Below, in pieces: positions 9,554 through 18,773 of a DNA stretch of 33,519 nt (the first letter of the stretch is position 1; each line of letters opens with the position of its first letter). The notes beneath the pieces are model-generated. The model worked only from the letters and a program-made list of their open reading frames with translations, had not been told where the DNA came from and searched no databases. Source of the stretch: Arcobacter sp. (GTDB taxonomy: Bacteria; Campylobacterota; Campylobacteria; Campylobacterales; Arcobacteraceae); contig NYWO01000065.1 of NCBI GenBank assembly GCA_002685075.1, forward strand, positions 1 through 33,519, in the 5' to 3' direction. A program made the position numbers and the translations under genes.

Positions 9554-10696
9554 ATGAAAGAAGAAATTATCAAATGGATATGGCAACATAAAGAGTATCC
9601 AAACTTCAATTATGACAAATCAGAATTAACTGATATTATCAGTCAAATAGAGTATAACAGGGGAATACTTGATGGTATTTCAAAATTATTTAGTAGTGAA
9701 GATATTATAAATATTGAGATAGAAACATTAACAGATGAGGCTATTAATACTTCACTTATAGAAGGTGAAGTATTCAAAAGAGAGAGTATAAGATCATCTT
9801 TTAGAAAAAAACTAGATAAATATTTTGATGGAAGAAGTGACAAATACTCCACACGAGCTACTGATAATCTTGTAGAGATTCTTATTGATTCAAATCTAAA
9901 TAAAAGTGATTTAAAGTTAGATAGGCTTCATGGATGGCACAATTGTCTGTTTGAACATACCCAATATGACAGAATAAATAAGATTACAATTGCAAAGTTT
10001 AGAAACCATAGTGATATGGAAGTGGTTTCAGGAGCAATTGGTCATGAAAAAGTTCACTATAAAGCAGTGCCTGCAGAAAAAATAGATACAGATATTGAAA
10101 AGTTTTTAGATTATTGTAATACAAGCGATGAGAATATTTATATTAAATCTGCCATTGCACATCTTTGGTTTGTGCTAATTCACCCTTATGATGATGGAAA
10201 TGGAAGATTGGCTAGAGCCATTACTGATTATATATTATCTTCTAACAATTCAAATACACAGTTTAAACTCTATTCTATCTCAACGGCAATTAGTGGTAAT
10301 AGAAATGAATACTATGATATTTTAGACAGTACTACAAATCTCTTTTTAAATAAAGAGTTTGATTTAACACCTTGGTTAATCTGGCATCTAAATATTTTAA
10401 ACAAAGCAATGCAACAAGCACTTAAAAATATTGAATATCTAATACAAAAAACAAAGTTTTGGGATAAGCATAGAAAAAATGCTCTAAATGAACGGCAAAT
10501 AAAAGTATTAAATAAAATACTAGATATGGGTAGTGAAAACTTTGAAGGTGGCATAAATACCAAAAAATATATAGCTTTGACAAAAGTAAGTAAAGCAACT
10601 GCCGTAAGAGATATTGCTGAGTTATTAGATTTTGGATGTATTGAGCAAATCACTGGAACTGCAGGTAGAAATATTCGATATAAGGTTAAAATATAG
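9554..10696 (+). CDS. Fic family protein with C-terminal winged-helix-like domain
   Basis: Fic motif HPYDDGNGRLAR; inhibitory-helix-like TSLIEGE; N-terminal WIWQHKEYPNFNYD; C-terminal KYIALTKVSKATAVRDIAELLDFGCIEQI. Confidence 0.92.
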   Translation: MKEEIIKWIWQHKEYPNFNYDKSELTDIISQIEYNRGILDGISKLFSSEDIINIEIETLTDEAINTSLIEGEVFKRESIRSSFRKKLDKYFDGRSDKYSTRATDNLVEILIDSNLNKSDLKLDRLHGWHNCLFEHTQYDRINKITIAKFRNHSDMEVVSGAIGHEKVHYKAVPAEKIDTDIEKFLDYCNTSDENIYIKSAIAHLWFVLIHPYDDGNGRLARAITDYILSSNNSNTQFKLYSISTAISGNRNEYYDILDSTTNLFLNKEFDLTPWLIWHLNILNKAMQQALKNIEYLIQKTKFWDKHRKNALNERQIKVLNKILDMGSENFEGGINTKKYIALTKVSKATAVRDIAELLDFGCIEQITGTAGRNIRYKVKI

Positions 10697-10786
10697 TGAC
10701 ATTTTTTTAATCAGTTACTATCTAAAATCCCATATCTATTTTCTAAAAAAAGATCTTCCAATATCAATCACAAGATCATATTTTGA

Positions 10787-12430
10787 CTAATTATTAAATT
10801 TATTTTGAAGGTTTCCTAGTAAATTAGTTCTATCATACACCCTTAGTTTTGGTGGGTTTTGAATAACTTCAAGAATATTATTAAGTTTTAAAAACCATTT
10901 AGGCATTTCTTTTTGTTCAAATTTTATGTTATCGTTTGCATGTAAGTATTTATTTCGATTATAAATTAATGTGTTAAGATTAGAATTTATAATATTTCTT
11001 GCTTTAGTTTCATTACCATCATCAAGTTTTTTTATAATCATTTGTAGCTGATTGTAAACTGAGCTTTTCTTACACTCCTCTCCATCCCAAAAAATTTGTT
11101 TTTTTTCATCAATAAATATAGTAAGAATAGCTTCTAAAAATCGTGCCATTGAAAGAGCTGCATAAGCTAGTCTATTGTTATTACTAGAATCTAATATATC
11201 AAAAATAAAAAAGTTTTCATTTTGCAATATATTTAAATATGATTGATTTTTTTCTGTATTTAATTTATATTGAGCAAAAATATTCTTTTGTAATATTAAA
11301 GAATTATTTTGTTGAATATTCCAAATTTCTTTTAAATATTTTTTTTCTAATCCATCATCTACTAAGTCCACAAGTTTATTTATATTCTCAACTGTATTAA
11401 TACTTACATCATCTGGGTGCTCTTTTTTGATATATCCTAATATTTTCTTTTCATAAAGTTTTTCTAAGATAGTACTTTTACTTGTAGCTGTAAGCATAAT
11501 AACTTGAATACCAGCATTTATTTCATGAATCTTTTTAAGTATCTTTATACCTGTATAGCTATCAATGTCATTTGTTTCATGATCTGATTGTAAAAACCTT
11601 AAATCTAAAATAACAACATCTGAATTTTCATTTGCTATTCTTTTATAAGTTAAGTCACTTAAGGAATTTCTATCTTTAAATGTTGTTATAAATGGTTTAA
11701 ACTCTATTTCACGATTTGATTGAAATATAACTTTTAAAATATCACTCCATCCCTTATCCCACTCATCATCTATAAGAAGTACTTTCCCTTTTTTTGAAGG
11801 TTTTTTTATCTCTATATTTTCATTATCATATTGTTTTTGTTTTACTTTTAGGTATTTAAAATAAAGTAGATTTTCTATTTTTTCTTTATTTGTTTGTGTA
11901 GCTTCACTTTTAACATCTAAAATATCACTCCATTTGTAAATACTCCACTCATTTGCAATACTATGATGAGATAGATAATCTTTAGGTTGTTCTACTCTAA
12001 TTTTGTCTAAAAACTCAGATTGATACTCTTCTTGAGTAAGATTTTTAAAATCTTTATTTTTTATTTTATTATATTCACTTTTTGTATTTTGTATCAAAAA
12101 TGTATTTTTAGTAAAAAGTATATTTGCACTAGCATCAAGTTTGTTTAGTATATAACCATCAAGGTCACTTATAACAACTATTGGTAAATATTTTAGGTTC
12201 TCTGTAAGTCTAATATGATAGGCCACTCTTAAACCTAAAAGTTCAAGGTAGTTTAGAGATAAATTATCTTTGATATATATTACATCTGGTTTTATCTCTA
12301 AAAGATCTGGTAGTATCTCTTGTGAAATGTATCTATCTATATCACTTTTATCATAATTATCAAAATAAATTTCATCTTCAAAATCCTCAAAAAAACTAAT
12401 ATTGTCTTTATGGATTATTACATTAGTCAT
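10787..12430 (-). CDS. Tandem-receiver response regulator-like protein with C-terminal HEPN-like region
   Basis: Second receiver has VLLIDDEWD, VVILDLRFL, IQVIMLTATS and GYIKKE. The N-terminal segment is degenerate receiver-like. C-terminal NTLIYNRNKYLHANDN contains an Rx4H motif. Confidence 0.7.
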   Translation of the reverse strand: MTNVIIHKDNISFFEDFEDEIYFDNYDKSDIDRYISQEILPDLLEIKPDVIYIKDNLSLNYLELLGLRVAYHIRLTENLKYLPIVVISDLDGYILNKLDASANILFTKNTFLIQNTKSEYNKIKNKDFKNLTQEEYQSEFLDKIRVEQPKDYLSHHSIANEWSIYKWSDILDVKSEATQTNKEKIENLLYFKYLKVKQKQYDNENIEIKKPSKKGKVLLIDDEWDKGWSDILKVIFQSNREIEFKPFITTFKDRNSLSDLTYKRIANENSDVVILDLRFLQSDHETNDIDSYTGIKILKKIHEINAGIQVIMLTATSKSTILEKLYEKKILGYIKKEHPDDVSINTVENINKLVDLVDDGLEKKYLKEIWNIQQNNSLILQKNIFAQYKLNTEKNQSYLNILQNENFFIFDILDSSNNNRLAYAALSMARFLEAILTIFIDEKKQIFWDGEECKKSSVYNQLQMIIKKLDDGNETKARNIINSNLNTLIYNRNKYLHANDNIKFEQKEMPKWFLKLNNILEVIQNPPKLRVYDRTNLLGNLQNKFNN

Positions 12431-13097
12431 TTGTTGTCTCTTTTATAAATTGGTATATGCTATCTTTTAGCAGAAATATCTCATCCATACTTGTTCGATT
12501 ATTTTCTATTACTACTTCATGCAGTTTCATATCTAATATCTGAAGTTTTTCAATATCACAATCAGTTACAAACTCTGGATAATATATTTTATCATCATCG
12601 TTTTTTTCTAGTGAAAAGTTTATTTTTTCTAAAATATTTAATACAATATTTAGTTTCCACTTTCTCCCATAACATAACATTAAGATATTCTTATCTTCTG
12701 TTTTTGTGGCTTCTAAGAAAAGTTCTAAATTTTTACTATAAAAAGTTTTAGAATTTAATTCCATCACTTTATACTCTTCTTCATTGTAATATGTAGCACT
12801 GATACCACCTGAGAAAAATATTAATGGAGTATTTGTATCTTTACAGTGTTTTTTTAGTTTTTCTAAGGTTTGAGTATTTTTATCCCCATAAGCCGATTTA
12901 TGTGAGATGATAATATCATAAGGAGTTAAATCAAATGTATCATTTTGGAGTTGATAAAATACTTCATCATATGCTTCACCTGTGCAGTTAAAAAGTATAT
13001 CACTGTAACTATCAAGCTCTATATTTGTCTCTTCCATAAAAAGTTGTTGTCTTTTTATACGATCTTCTATTAAAAGTATTTTCATATTTAGTTCCAT
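12423..13097 (-). CDS. Receiver-like (pseudo-receiver) protein
   Basis: N-terminal MKILLIEDRIKRQQLF; phospho-acceptor region reads YDIIISHKSAYGD with no obvious Asp at the acceptor position. 8-nt overlap with the downstream ORF. Confidence 0.6.
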   Translation of the reverse strand: MELNMKILLIEDRIKRQQLFMEETNIELDSYSDILFNCTGEAYDEVFYQLQNDTFDLTPYDIIISHKSAYGDKNTQTLEKLKKHCKDTNTPLIFFSGGISATYYNEEEYKVMELNSKTFYSKNLELFLEATKTEDKNILMLCYGRKWKLNIVLNILEKINFSLEKNDDDKIYYPEFVTDCDIEKLQILDMKLHEVVIENNRTSMDEIFLLKDSIYQFIKETTND

Positions 13098-13120
13098 AAG
13101 CTTTGATTAAATAATCATTA

Positions 13121-13491
13121 TTATTTTAAATCTTTTAAAATTGTTTCTAAAGTTTTTTTAAGTTCTTCTATATTTTCACCTAATATACCAAATACTGTTT
13201 CTGCATTTAGATTAAAATAGTTATGTGAGAGTATATCTCTTATCCCTGCAATATTTCTCCAAGGAATATTTGAATAGTTTATAAGTAATTCTTTATTTGT
13301 TAATTTATCAACATCTTTTATACCCTGACCAATAGCTATAAGTTGCATACATATACTATCCAAAAGGATTAAGGAGTTTTCATTATATAAAAATCATCTG
13401 CATTTTTTATATTTTTTGATCTTGATATTATCTTATTTACAGATAATAAAATATCTTCAATTATATCTTGTGCTAGCGATTTATCATACAT
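13121..13491 (-). pseudogene. HepT-like HEPN toxin, apparently frameshifted
   Basis: Frame A from 13491: MYDKSLAQDIIEDILLSVNKIISRSKNIKNADDFYIMKTP*. Frame B continues ENSLILLDSICMQLIAIGQGIKDVDKL...WRNIAGIRDILSHNYFNL, with an intact Rx4HxY motif. Confidence 0.75.
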
Positions 13492-13777
13492 ATATTACAT
13501 CTTTGTTTATTCTATTTAATAGTTTTGGATTCATATGATTTGATAATGCTATTACATCTACATCTACATTAAATTTTTCTTTTAAATCCTCCATAATACC
13601 TGCTTGTACAAATAAGTTTGGTTTAGAAAATTCTACAACTATATCTAGATCACTATGTTTATTATTATCACCTCTTGCAATACTACCAAATAAACCTATT
13701 TTATTTAGATTATAGTCTTTAGTATGCTTTTTTTTATATTGCTTTAAATAATCAAGAACTAGATCTTTTGATATCAT
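13484..13777 (-). CDS. MntA-like minimal nucleotidyltransferase antitoxin
   Basis: GLFGSIARGDNNKHSDLDIVVEF (GSx10DxD motif); overlaps the HepT start by 8 nt. Confidence 0.85.
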   Translation of the reverse strand: MISKDLVLDYLKQYKKKHTKDYNLNKIGLFGSIARGDNNKHSDLDIVVEFSKPNLFVQAGIMEDLKEKFNVDVDVIALSNHMNPKLLNRINKDVIYV

Positions 13778-13820
13778 TTTTAAACTCCTTGCTATTTAAA
13801 ATATTATACCACAATCTATT

Positions 13821-16526
13821 TTACTTATAAAACCTCAAAACATGCGTAAAACCTTTTGGTTTGTTCTCTAGTTTTTCAATATCTTTTACATTGTTACTTT
13901 TTAAATAGTTGATTCTAAAGTTCTCATTCTCAAAGCTTCCTTCAACACTCCAATCACAAAGGTTTGTAAGATTATTCTTAATACCTGCAAAGTCACCTCT
14001 TTCTACCTTTTTGAATAGATCTTTACTATTTAGAGTAGATAGTGAGTCTATATGTATTATTTTTAGTTCAAAATATTCACTTTCTGGCATAGTTAATTTT
14101 ACTAATATATTTTTTAATTCTTTTCGTTTTTTTATAGGATCAAATATCTTATTTAATGCAATTGTAATCTTCTCTACATCTATATAAAATTCACCTTCAA
14201 TCTTAGATTTAGTTAATATCAAATCTTCAGGTAGATGTTTACCTATAGTGTTAAATATCTTTTCAAGAGTTTTGAAGTCACTTCTTACCTGTATCTCTTG
14301 TTTAAATAAATTTATGATGTCCTCAAACTTTCTAATTTTTGTACCATCACTTAAAGTTATAGCTTTTTTGAGTCTAAAATCAAAAGGATTTTTTCCACTA
14401 TCACAATACTCATTTAGTTCATCCAAACTTGACCATCCGATATTTATATCACCTTTACTACACCAGCTATAGTTTTCATCTGGATTAGTTTCTAATAAAA
14501 ATGTATATACTTTCTTATAAAGATTAGGAGACAACTCTTTAAGTTCATCTTTCATAGTTGCAAATTGAGATTTAACAGCACTCATATACCCATCAAAGTT
14601 TTTATACTCACTATTATTTAAACTGCCAAAATCCCAAGTGTGTGTAGTGTATTTTATAGGTTTATCTATAGTGAAGTTTGTGAGAAGTTTTACTAATTTT
14701 TGTGGGGTGTGGTTTGTAGTGCTTTTAATAAGATTTTTTATATCATCATTAGTAGCTAGATCAAAAGCAGTCATCTCTGACTTTACATTTATATCTGCAC
14801 CATTGTCTATCAAAATTTTAACAAGCCTATCTTCACCTTTTAAAGCATAGTGCATAAGTGGTGTCATACCCATATTGTTTTTGTGGTTTATATCTGCACC
14901 ATTTTGAAGAAGATAAATTAATATTTTTTCTGATGAATACTTAGGAAGTTCATGAGTATCAGTTATCATTTCACCATTTTCATTTTCATATTGATCAATA
15001 CTAAACTTATCTTGATAAGCATCTATTATATGAAATAAAATGTTATTTCCATTTTTATCTTTATAATGTATGTCTGCTCCATTTTCTATTAATAAGTTTA
15101 TAATTTTTAATTTTTTACGTCCCAATTTTTCAGATGAACATACTTCCATTAATAAATTTATTTGATTTTTATCAGAATTATAATTTATTTGATTCACACT
15201 AGAACCATTGTTAATTAACAATTTAATTAAATCAAGATTTTTAGTTGTAAATATAGATTTTTTTAATGGATTATATACATTCATATCAGCATTCATTTTG
15301 TAAAGATCGTTAATCAACTCAATAATAAGGTTTGTATTTTCCTTACTATAAAATAACTTAGCTTTTTTTGCAAAATCAATACAATCACTTACTGTTGCAT
15401 CATAATCTATGTTAATAGGTTTTGTTGATTCTTTATATTTTAATTCATTTGCATGTTTCATTACTTTTATATCACAAACAGAAAGAAGTTTTATTGAGCT
15501 ACAAATCTCTTTAATCTCTTTTTCTGGATCATTAAATATTGGTATGTTATGTCCGTCACCAATATCTTGGTAAATTTCTTTTTTTAATAATGGCGATATG
15601 TAATAACCTTTTGCATAAGGAATATTATTGTCTTTATGTTTTTGAATTACAAGTTTAATTAAAGAGTAATCTTGTAATTCAATAGCAACTTGTAAAAATC
15701 CTCTATCATCATTATCTAATCGTGATTCTTTATGCAACATTCTATGAAATAAATCATATTCTATATCAATATTTGCACCATTTTCAATTAAATATTTGCA
15801 GGTTTCAATATCTTTATTAGATGCTGCATAGAATAAAGACGTTGCATGATATATTTTCCCATCAAAAAACTCTACTTTTTCATATTCATTTATATCTGCT
15901 CCACATTCTAAAAATAATTTGATAAGTACTTTGCTTCTCATCAAAACAGCATATAAAAAAGTATTATTATCATTTTTGCATCTACTCTTTATATCTATTC
16001 CTTTTTTTAGTAGATATTTAATTGTATCGTATATCTTTTTACCTGGATCATATTCAGCATCATCTAAATCATTCCAATTGGCTCTGAGTTTAGGAGTTTC
16101 ATTATAAAAGTTTTTCATAACTTCAGCTAAATTGAGATTTTTTATATCACTATATTTACTTATTATAAAATCTACTAATTCAACATTATTAAGTAAAACG
16201 GCAATCATTAAAATACTTAAACCATTTTTTGATACTGACAACATATCCAAATCTTCATCATCTAAAAGATAGCTCATTAGCTCCATATTTACAGATTTTT
16301 TATTTTTATATAATTCATACAAATATTCAGCAAGATTAAAAGATTTGATTTCACCATAATTAGCATGAAAATTTTCTCTTAGTGTATCAAACCTTTCAGC
16401 TGCATTTTGTGTTGATACATACTCTTTTACTTGATCTTCTCTTTCTTCTTCTACATATATAGCAACTTTTTCATACTCACTAGGTAGTTTTGGTGCATTT
16501 TCAAATCTATTTTTAGTATTTTTCAT
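13821..16526 (-). CDS. Ankyrin-repeat protein (901 aa) with novel-looking C-terminal region
   Basis: Repeats such as MTPLMHYALKGEDRLVKILIDNGADINVKS and NNILFHIID...LLQNGADINHKN; the last ~300 aa are not ankyrin-like. Confidence 0.85.
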   Translation of the reverse strand: MKNTKNRFENAPKLPSEYEKVAIYVEEEREDQVKEYVSTQNAAERFDTLRENFHANYGEIKSFNLAEYLYELYKNKKSVNMELMSYLLDDEDLDMLSVSKNGLSILMIAVLLNNVELVDFIISKYSDIKNLNLAEVMKNFYNETPKLRANWNDLDDAEYDPGKKIYDTIKYLLKKGIDIKSRCKNDNNTFLYAVLMRSKVLIKLFLECGADINEYEKVEFFDGKIYHATSLFYAASNKDIETCKYLIENGANIDIEYDLFHRMLHKESRLDNDDRGFLQVAIELQDYSLIKLVIQKHKDNNIPYAKGYYISPLLKKEIYQDIGDGHNIPIFNDPEKEIKEICSSIKLLSVCDIKVMKHANELKYKESTKPINIDYDATVSDCIDFAKKAKLFYSKENTNLIIELINDLYKMNADMNVYNPLKKSIFTTKNLDLIKLLINNGSSVNQINYNSDKNQINLLMEVCSSEKLGRKKLKIINLLIENGADIHYKDKNGNNILFHIIDAYQDKFSIDQYENENGEMITDTHELPKYSSEKILIYLLQNGADINHKNNMGMTPLMHYALKGEDRLVKILIDNGADINVKSEMTAFDLATNDDIKNLIKSTTNHTPQKLVKLLTNFTIDKPIKYTTHTWDFGSLNNSEYKNFDGYMSAVKSQFATMKDELKELSPNLYKKVYTFLLETNPDENYSWCSKGDINIGWSSLDELNEYCDSGKNPFDFRLKKAITLSDGTKIRKFEDIINLFKQEIQVRSDFKTLEKIFNTIGKHLPEDLILTKSKIEGEFYIDVEKITIALNKIFDPIKKRKELKNILVKLTMPESEYFELKIIHIDSLSTLNSKDLFKKVERGDFAGIKNNLTNLCDWSVEGSFENENFRINYLKSNNVKDIEKLENKPKGFTHVLRFYK

Positions 16527-16605
16527 TTTCTATATTTCCTCGGTATATTCATTATCTTATCAAAATCTCTCTTTGACACTTATAGCAATATTATAAACTA
16601 AACTT

Positions 16606-16622
16606 TAGACATATATTGTCTA
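16606..16622 (-). promoter_or_regulatory. WYL-regulon promoter module upstream of the ankyrin gene
   Basis: Minus strand perfect TAGACAATATATGTCTA; -10 TATAAT at 16590..16595 with 21-nt spacing. Confidence 0.9.
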
Positions 16623-17096
16623 TTAAGTATTTAGTCTTTTCAATATCTGATACGCTTCATTTATATCTTTTGGTAAATCCTTACTTGCCAAGGTATCATA
16701 ATGGTATTGTCTAATTAATGTTTTATAATTTTTCTTTATAGTTAAAAGACTTGCATCGATACTACATTCAAGAACTTCATAATATTTTGTGAAACTACTA
16801 TACATAGCTGCTTCCTTATAATTATTCTCTTTTTCATAATATGTATTTTCATTACTTTCTATGAATGTCAATTTAGCATATTCCCTTTCACCACTAAAAT
16901 ATTGTTCTTTTATAACGGTACATACTAATCCTTCATATAAAGTCACATGAATCCAAGATGAATTTTTAGGTATTGAAATATAAAATCTTCTTCCATTAAT
17001 AGATACAACCATACTTAAACGATAAAGTTTATTTATTGTCATTGTATATTTTTTATTGTATGAAATTGGTAAATCTCTAAAGTTTGTTGTTTTCAC
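16623..17096 (-). CDS. Protein with C-terminal divergent J-domain (HYD in place of HPD)
   Basis: FTKYYEVLECSIDASLLTIKKNYKTLIRQYHYDTLASKDLPKDINEAYQILKRL. Confidence 0.75.
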   Translation of the reverse strand: MKTTNFRDLPISYNKKYTMTINKLYRLSMVVSINGRRFYISIPKNSSWIHVTLYEGLVCTVIKEQYFSGEREYAKLTFIESNENTYYEKENNYKEAAMYSSFTKYYEVLECSIDASLLTIKKNYKTLIRQYHYDTLASKDLPKDINEAYQILKRLNT

Positions 17097-17145
17097 ATTA
17101 ATTCCTTATTCAAGTTGTTTTATAGATTAATTATAGTAGATTGTA

Positions 17146-17162
17146 TAGACATATATTGTCTA
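17146..17162 (-). promoter_or_regulatory. WYL-regulon promoter module upstream of the J-domain gene
   Basis: Minus strand perfect TAGACAATATATGTCTA; -10 TATAAT at 17130..17135 with 21-nt spacing. Confidence 0.9.
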
Positions 17163-17173
17163 TAAAAACAATT

Positions 17174-18589
17174 CTAAAAATCCAAATTCAACTTATCTAA
17201 TTCAAAGTCAATAGAATCTAAAACAGAAGCCTGATGCTCTTCAAGTATTTTATTTGCATTATTTGGCAATAATACTTTTATATCTTTAGAAGCTCTTGTA
17301 ATTGCAACATACAAAAGTCTATACATCATATCTTTATCATTCATCTTTTGTATTTCTGTCAAATCAATATAAACAGTTTCATATGTGCTACCTTGTAGTT
17401 TATGAATAGTAGATGCGTAGATATATTTTACATCTATAAACATATTTTTTATACTATAAAACAATCTCCATTTTGTACTTCTTTGCACATAATTCTTTTC
17501 AAATTTTGCACTTTTTGCAAGTTTATTTAAAACCATTTCAAATCGACCTTTTGAATTTGGATCTATTACTTTAAAAGGTCTTCCACTTAAATCTTTACAA
17601 TTCCAATATTCAACTTCTAATTTCTTATGAAAACATTTAATAGTTAAATCTATTTTTGCAATATCGCTATTTTGGTGTACGACTATTTCATCAATTACAT
17701 TTGCTTGTTGAAATATCACTTGATCACCTTTTAGAAATGTTTCAGGATTTAATACATTGTTTTCTTTCCAATATCTATTTCTAATAACCTTATTGTGTTG
17801 TTCAACACTATTATTAGTAAACCCAGCTATTACTTTATCTTTTTTAGCCCAAGTATCAGGCGTACAAAAATCTTCATAAAATTCATTTTTAGAATCAAAA
17901 AATTGAACTTTATTTTTAAATGACTCATCATTGAAGAACTCTTTTATAGAGAGATAGTTTTTGGATTTGATTATATTTCTAGCTTTTGTTGCTATATTTA
18001 TTATATAGCTATCTTGAGCTTGTCTAACAATTTTATTTAGTCTATATTTATGAGCTATTTCAAATACTTTATTATTTTGATTATCAACAGGAAGTAATTG
18101 ATTCTCATCTCCAACAAATAATACAGATTTAATTCTAGATTTTTCAATTGCTTTAACGATATATTCATAAATATCAGAACTAACCATAGAACTTTCATCA
18201 ACTATTAGAATATCTGTTTTTGTATCATCTTTTTCTTTTGATTTTATAGGCTCAAATTTTTGAATACCTTTATCAAAATCAGTTACAAGCTTAATATTTA
18301 AAAAGGATTGTATTGTTTTTGTATCTACATTTTCAACTTCATGGGCTAAAAGATTTACTCTTAATACTTGAAGTGCTTTATGTGTAGGCGCTGTTATTGT
18401 AATATGAAATTGCTCTTTTAACTTTTTTACTAGTTTTGTAGTTAGATAAGTTTTACCAGTACCCGCTGCACCACTTAGTGAAACTTCATTTTGCCATACC
18501 ATATCTGCTTTTATAATATCTTCTAACTTTTTTGATATTTCTTCAAAAGCTTGTTTTTGAGTTAATGAGTTTGTAATTGTAGTGTTCAT
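17174..18589 (-). CDS. SF1 helicase, Dda/RecD-like
   Basis: Walker A GAAGTGKTYLTTKL; LIVDESSMVSSDIYE; FVGDENQLLPV; YASTIHKLQGSTYETVYIDL; MYRLLYVAITRASKDIKVL. Confidence 0.9.
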   Translation of the reverse strand: MNTTITNSLTQKQAFEEISKKLEDIIKADMVWQNEVSLSGAAGTGKTYLTTKLVKKLKEQFHITITAPTHKALQVLRVNLLAHEVENVDTKTIQSFLNIKLVTDFDKGIQKFEPIKSKEKDDTKTDILIVDESSMVSSDIYEYIVKAIEKSRIKSVLFVGDENQLLPVDNQNNKVFEIAHKYRLNKIVRQAQDSYIINIATKARNIIKSKNYLSIKEFFNDESFKNKVQFFDSKNEFYEDFCTPDTWAKKDKVIAGFTNNSVEQHNKVIRNRYWKENNVLNPETFLKGDQVIFQQANVIDEIVVHQNSDIAKIDLTIKCFHKKLEVEYWNCKDLSGRPFKVIDPNSKGRFEMVLNKLAKSAKFEKNYVQRSTKWRLFYSIKNMFIDVKYIYASTIHKLQGSTYETVYIDLTEIQKMNDKDMMYRLLYVAITRASKDIKVLLPNNANKILEEHQASVLDSIDFELDKLNLDF

Positions 18590-18633
18590 AGTATAATCCT
18601 TTTAAATTGTTAAAAGAATTATGCTATATTAAG

Positions 18634-18650
18634 TGGTCATATATTGTCTA
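18634..18650 (-). promoter_or_regulatory. WYL-regulon promoter module upstream of the helicase
   Basis: Minus strand TAGACAATATATGACCA; -10 CATAAT at 18618..18623 with 21-nt spacing. Confidence 0.8.
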
Positions 18651-18773
18651 GTATATTTATTTATTTTCATCTTATTAATGAGTTCTAAAACTCTACTTAT
18701 TTGTTAAGTGTTTTCAAAGTTAATATCTTAAAATCTTAAATGATATATGATTATTCTATTATTAAGAATCCTT

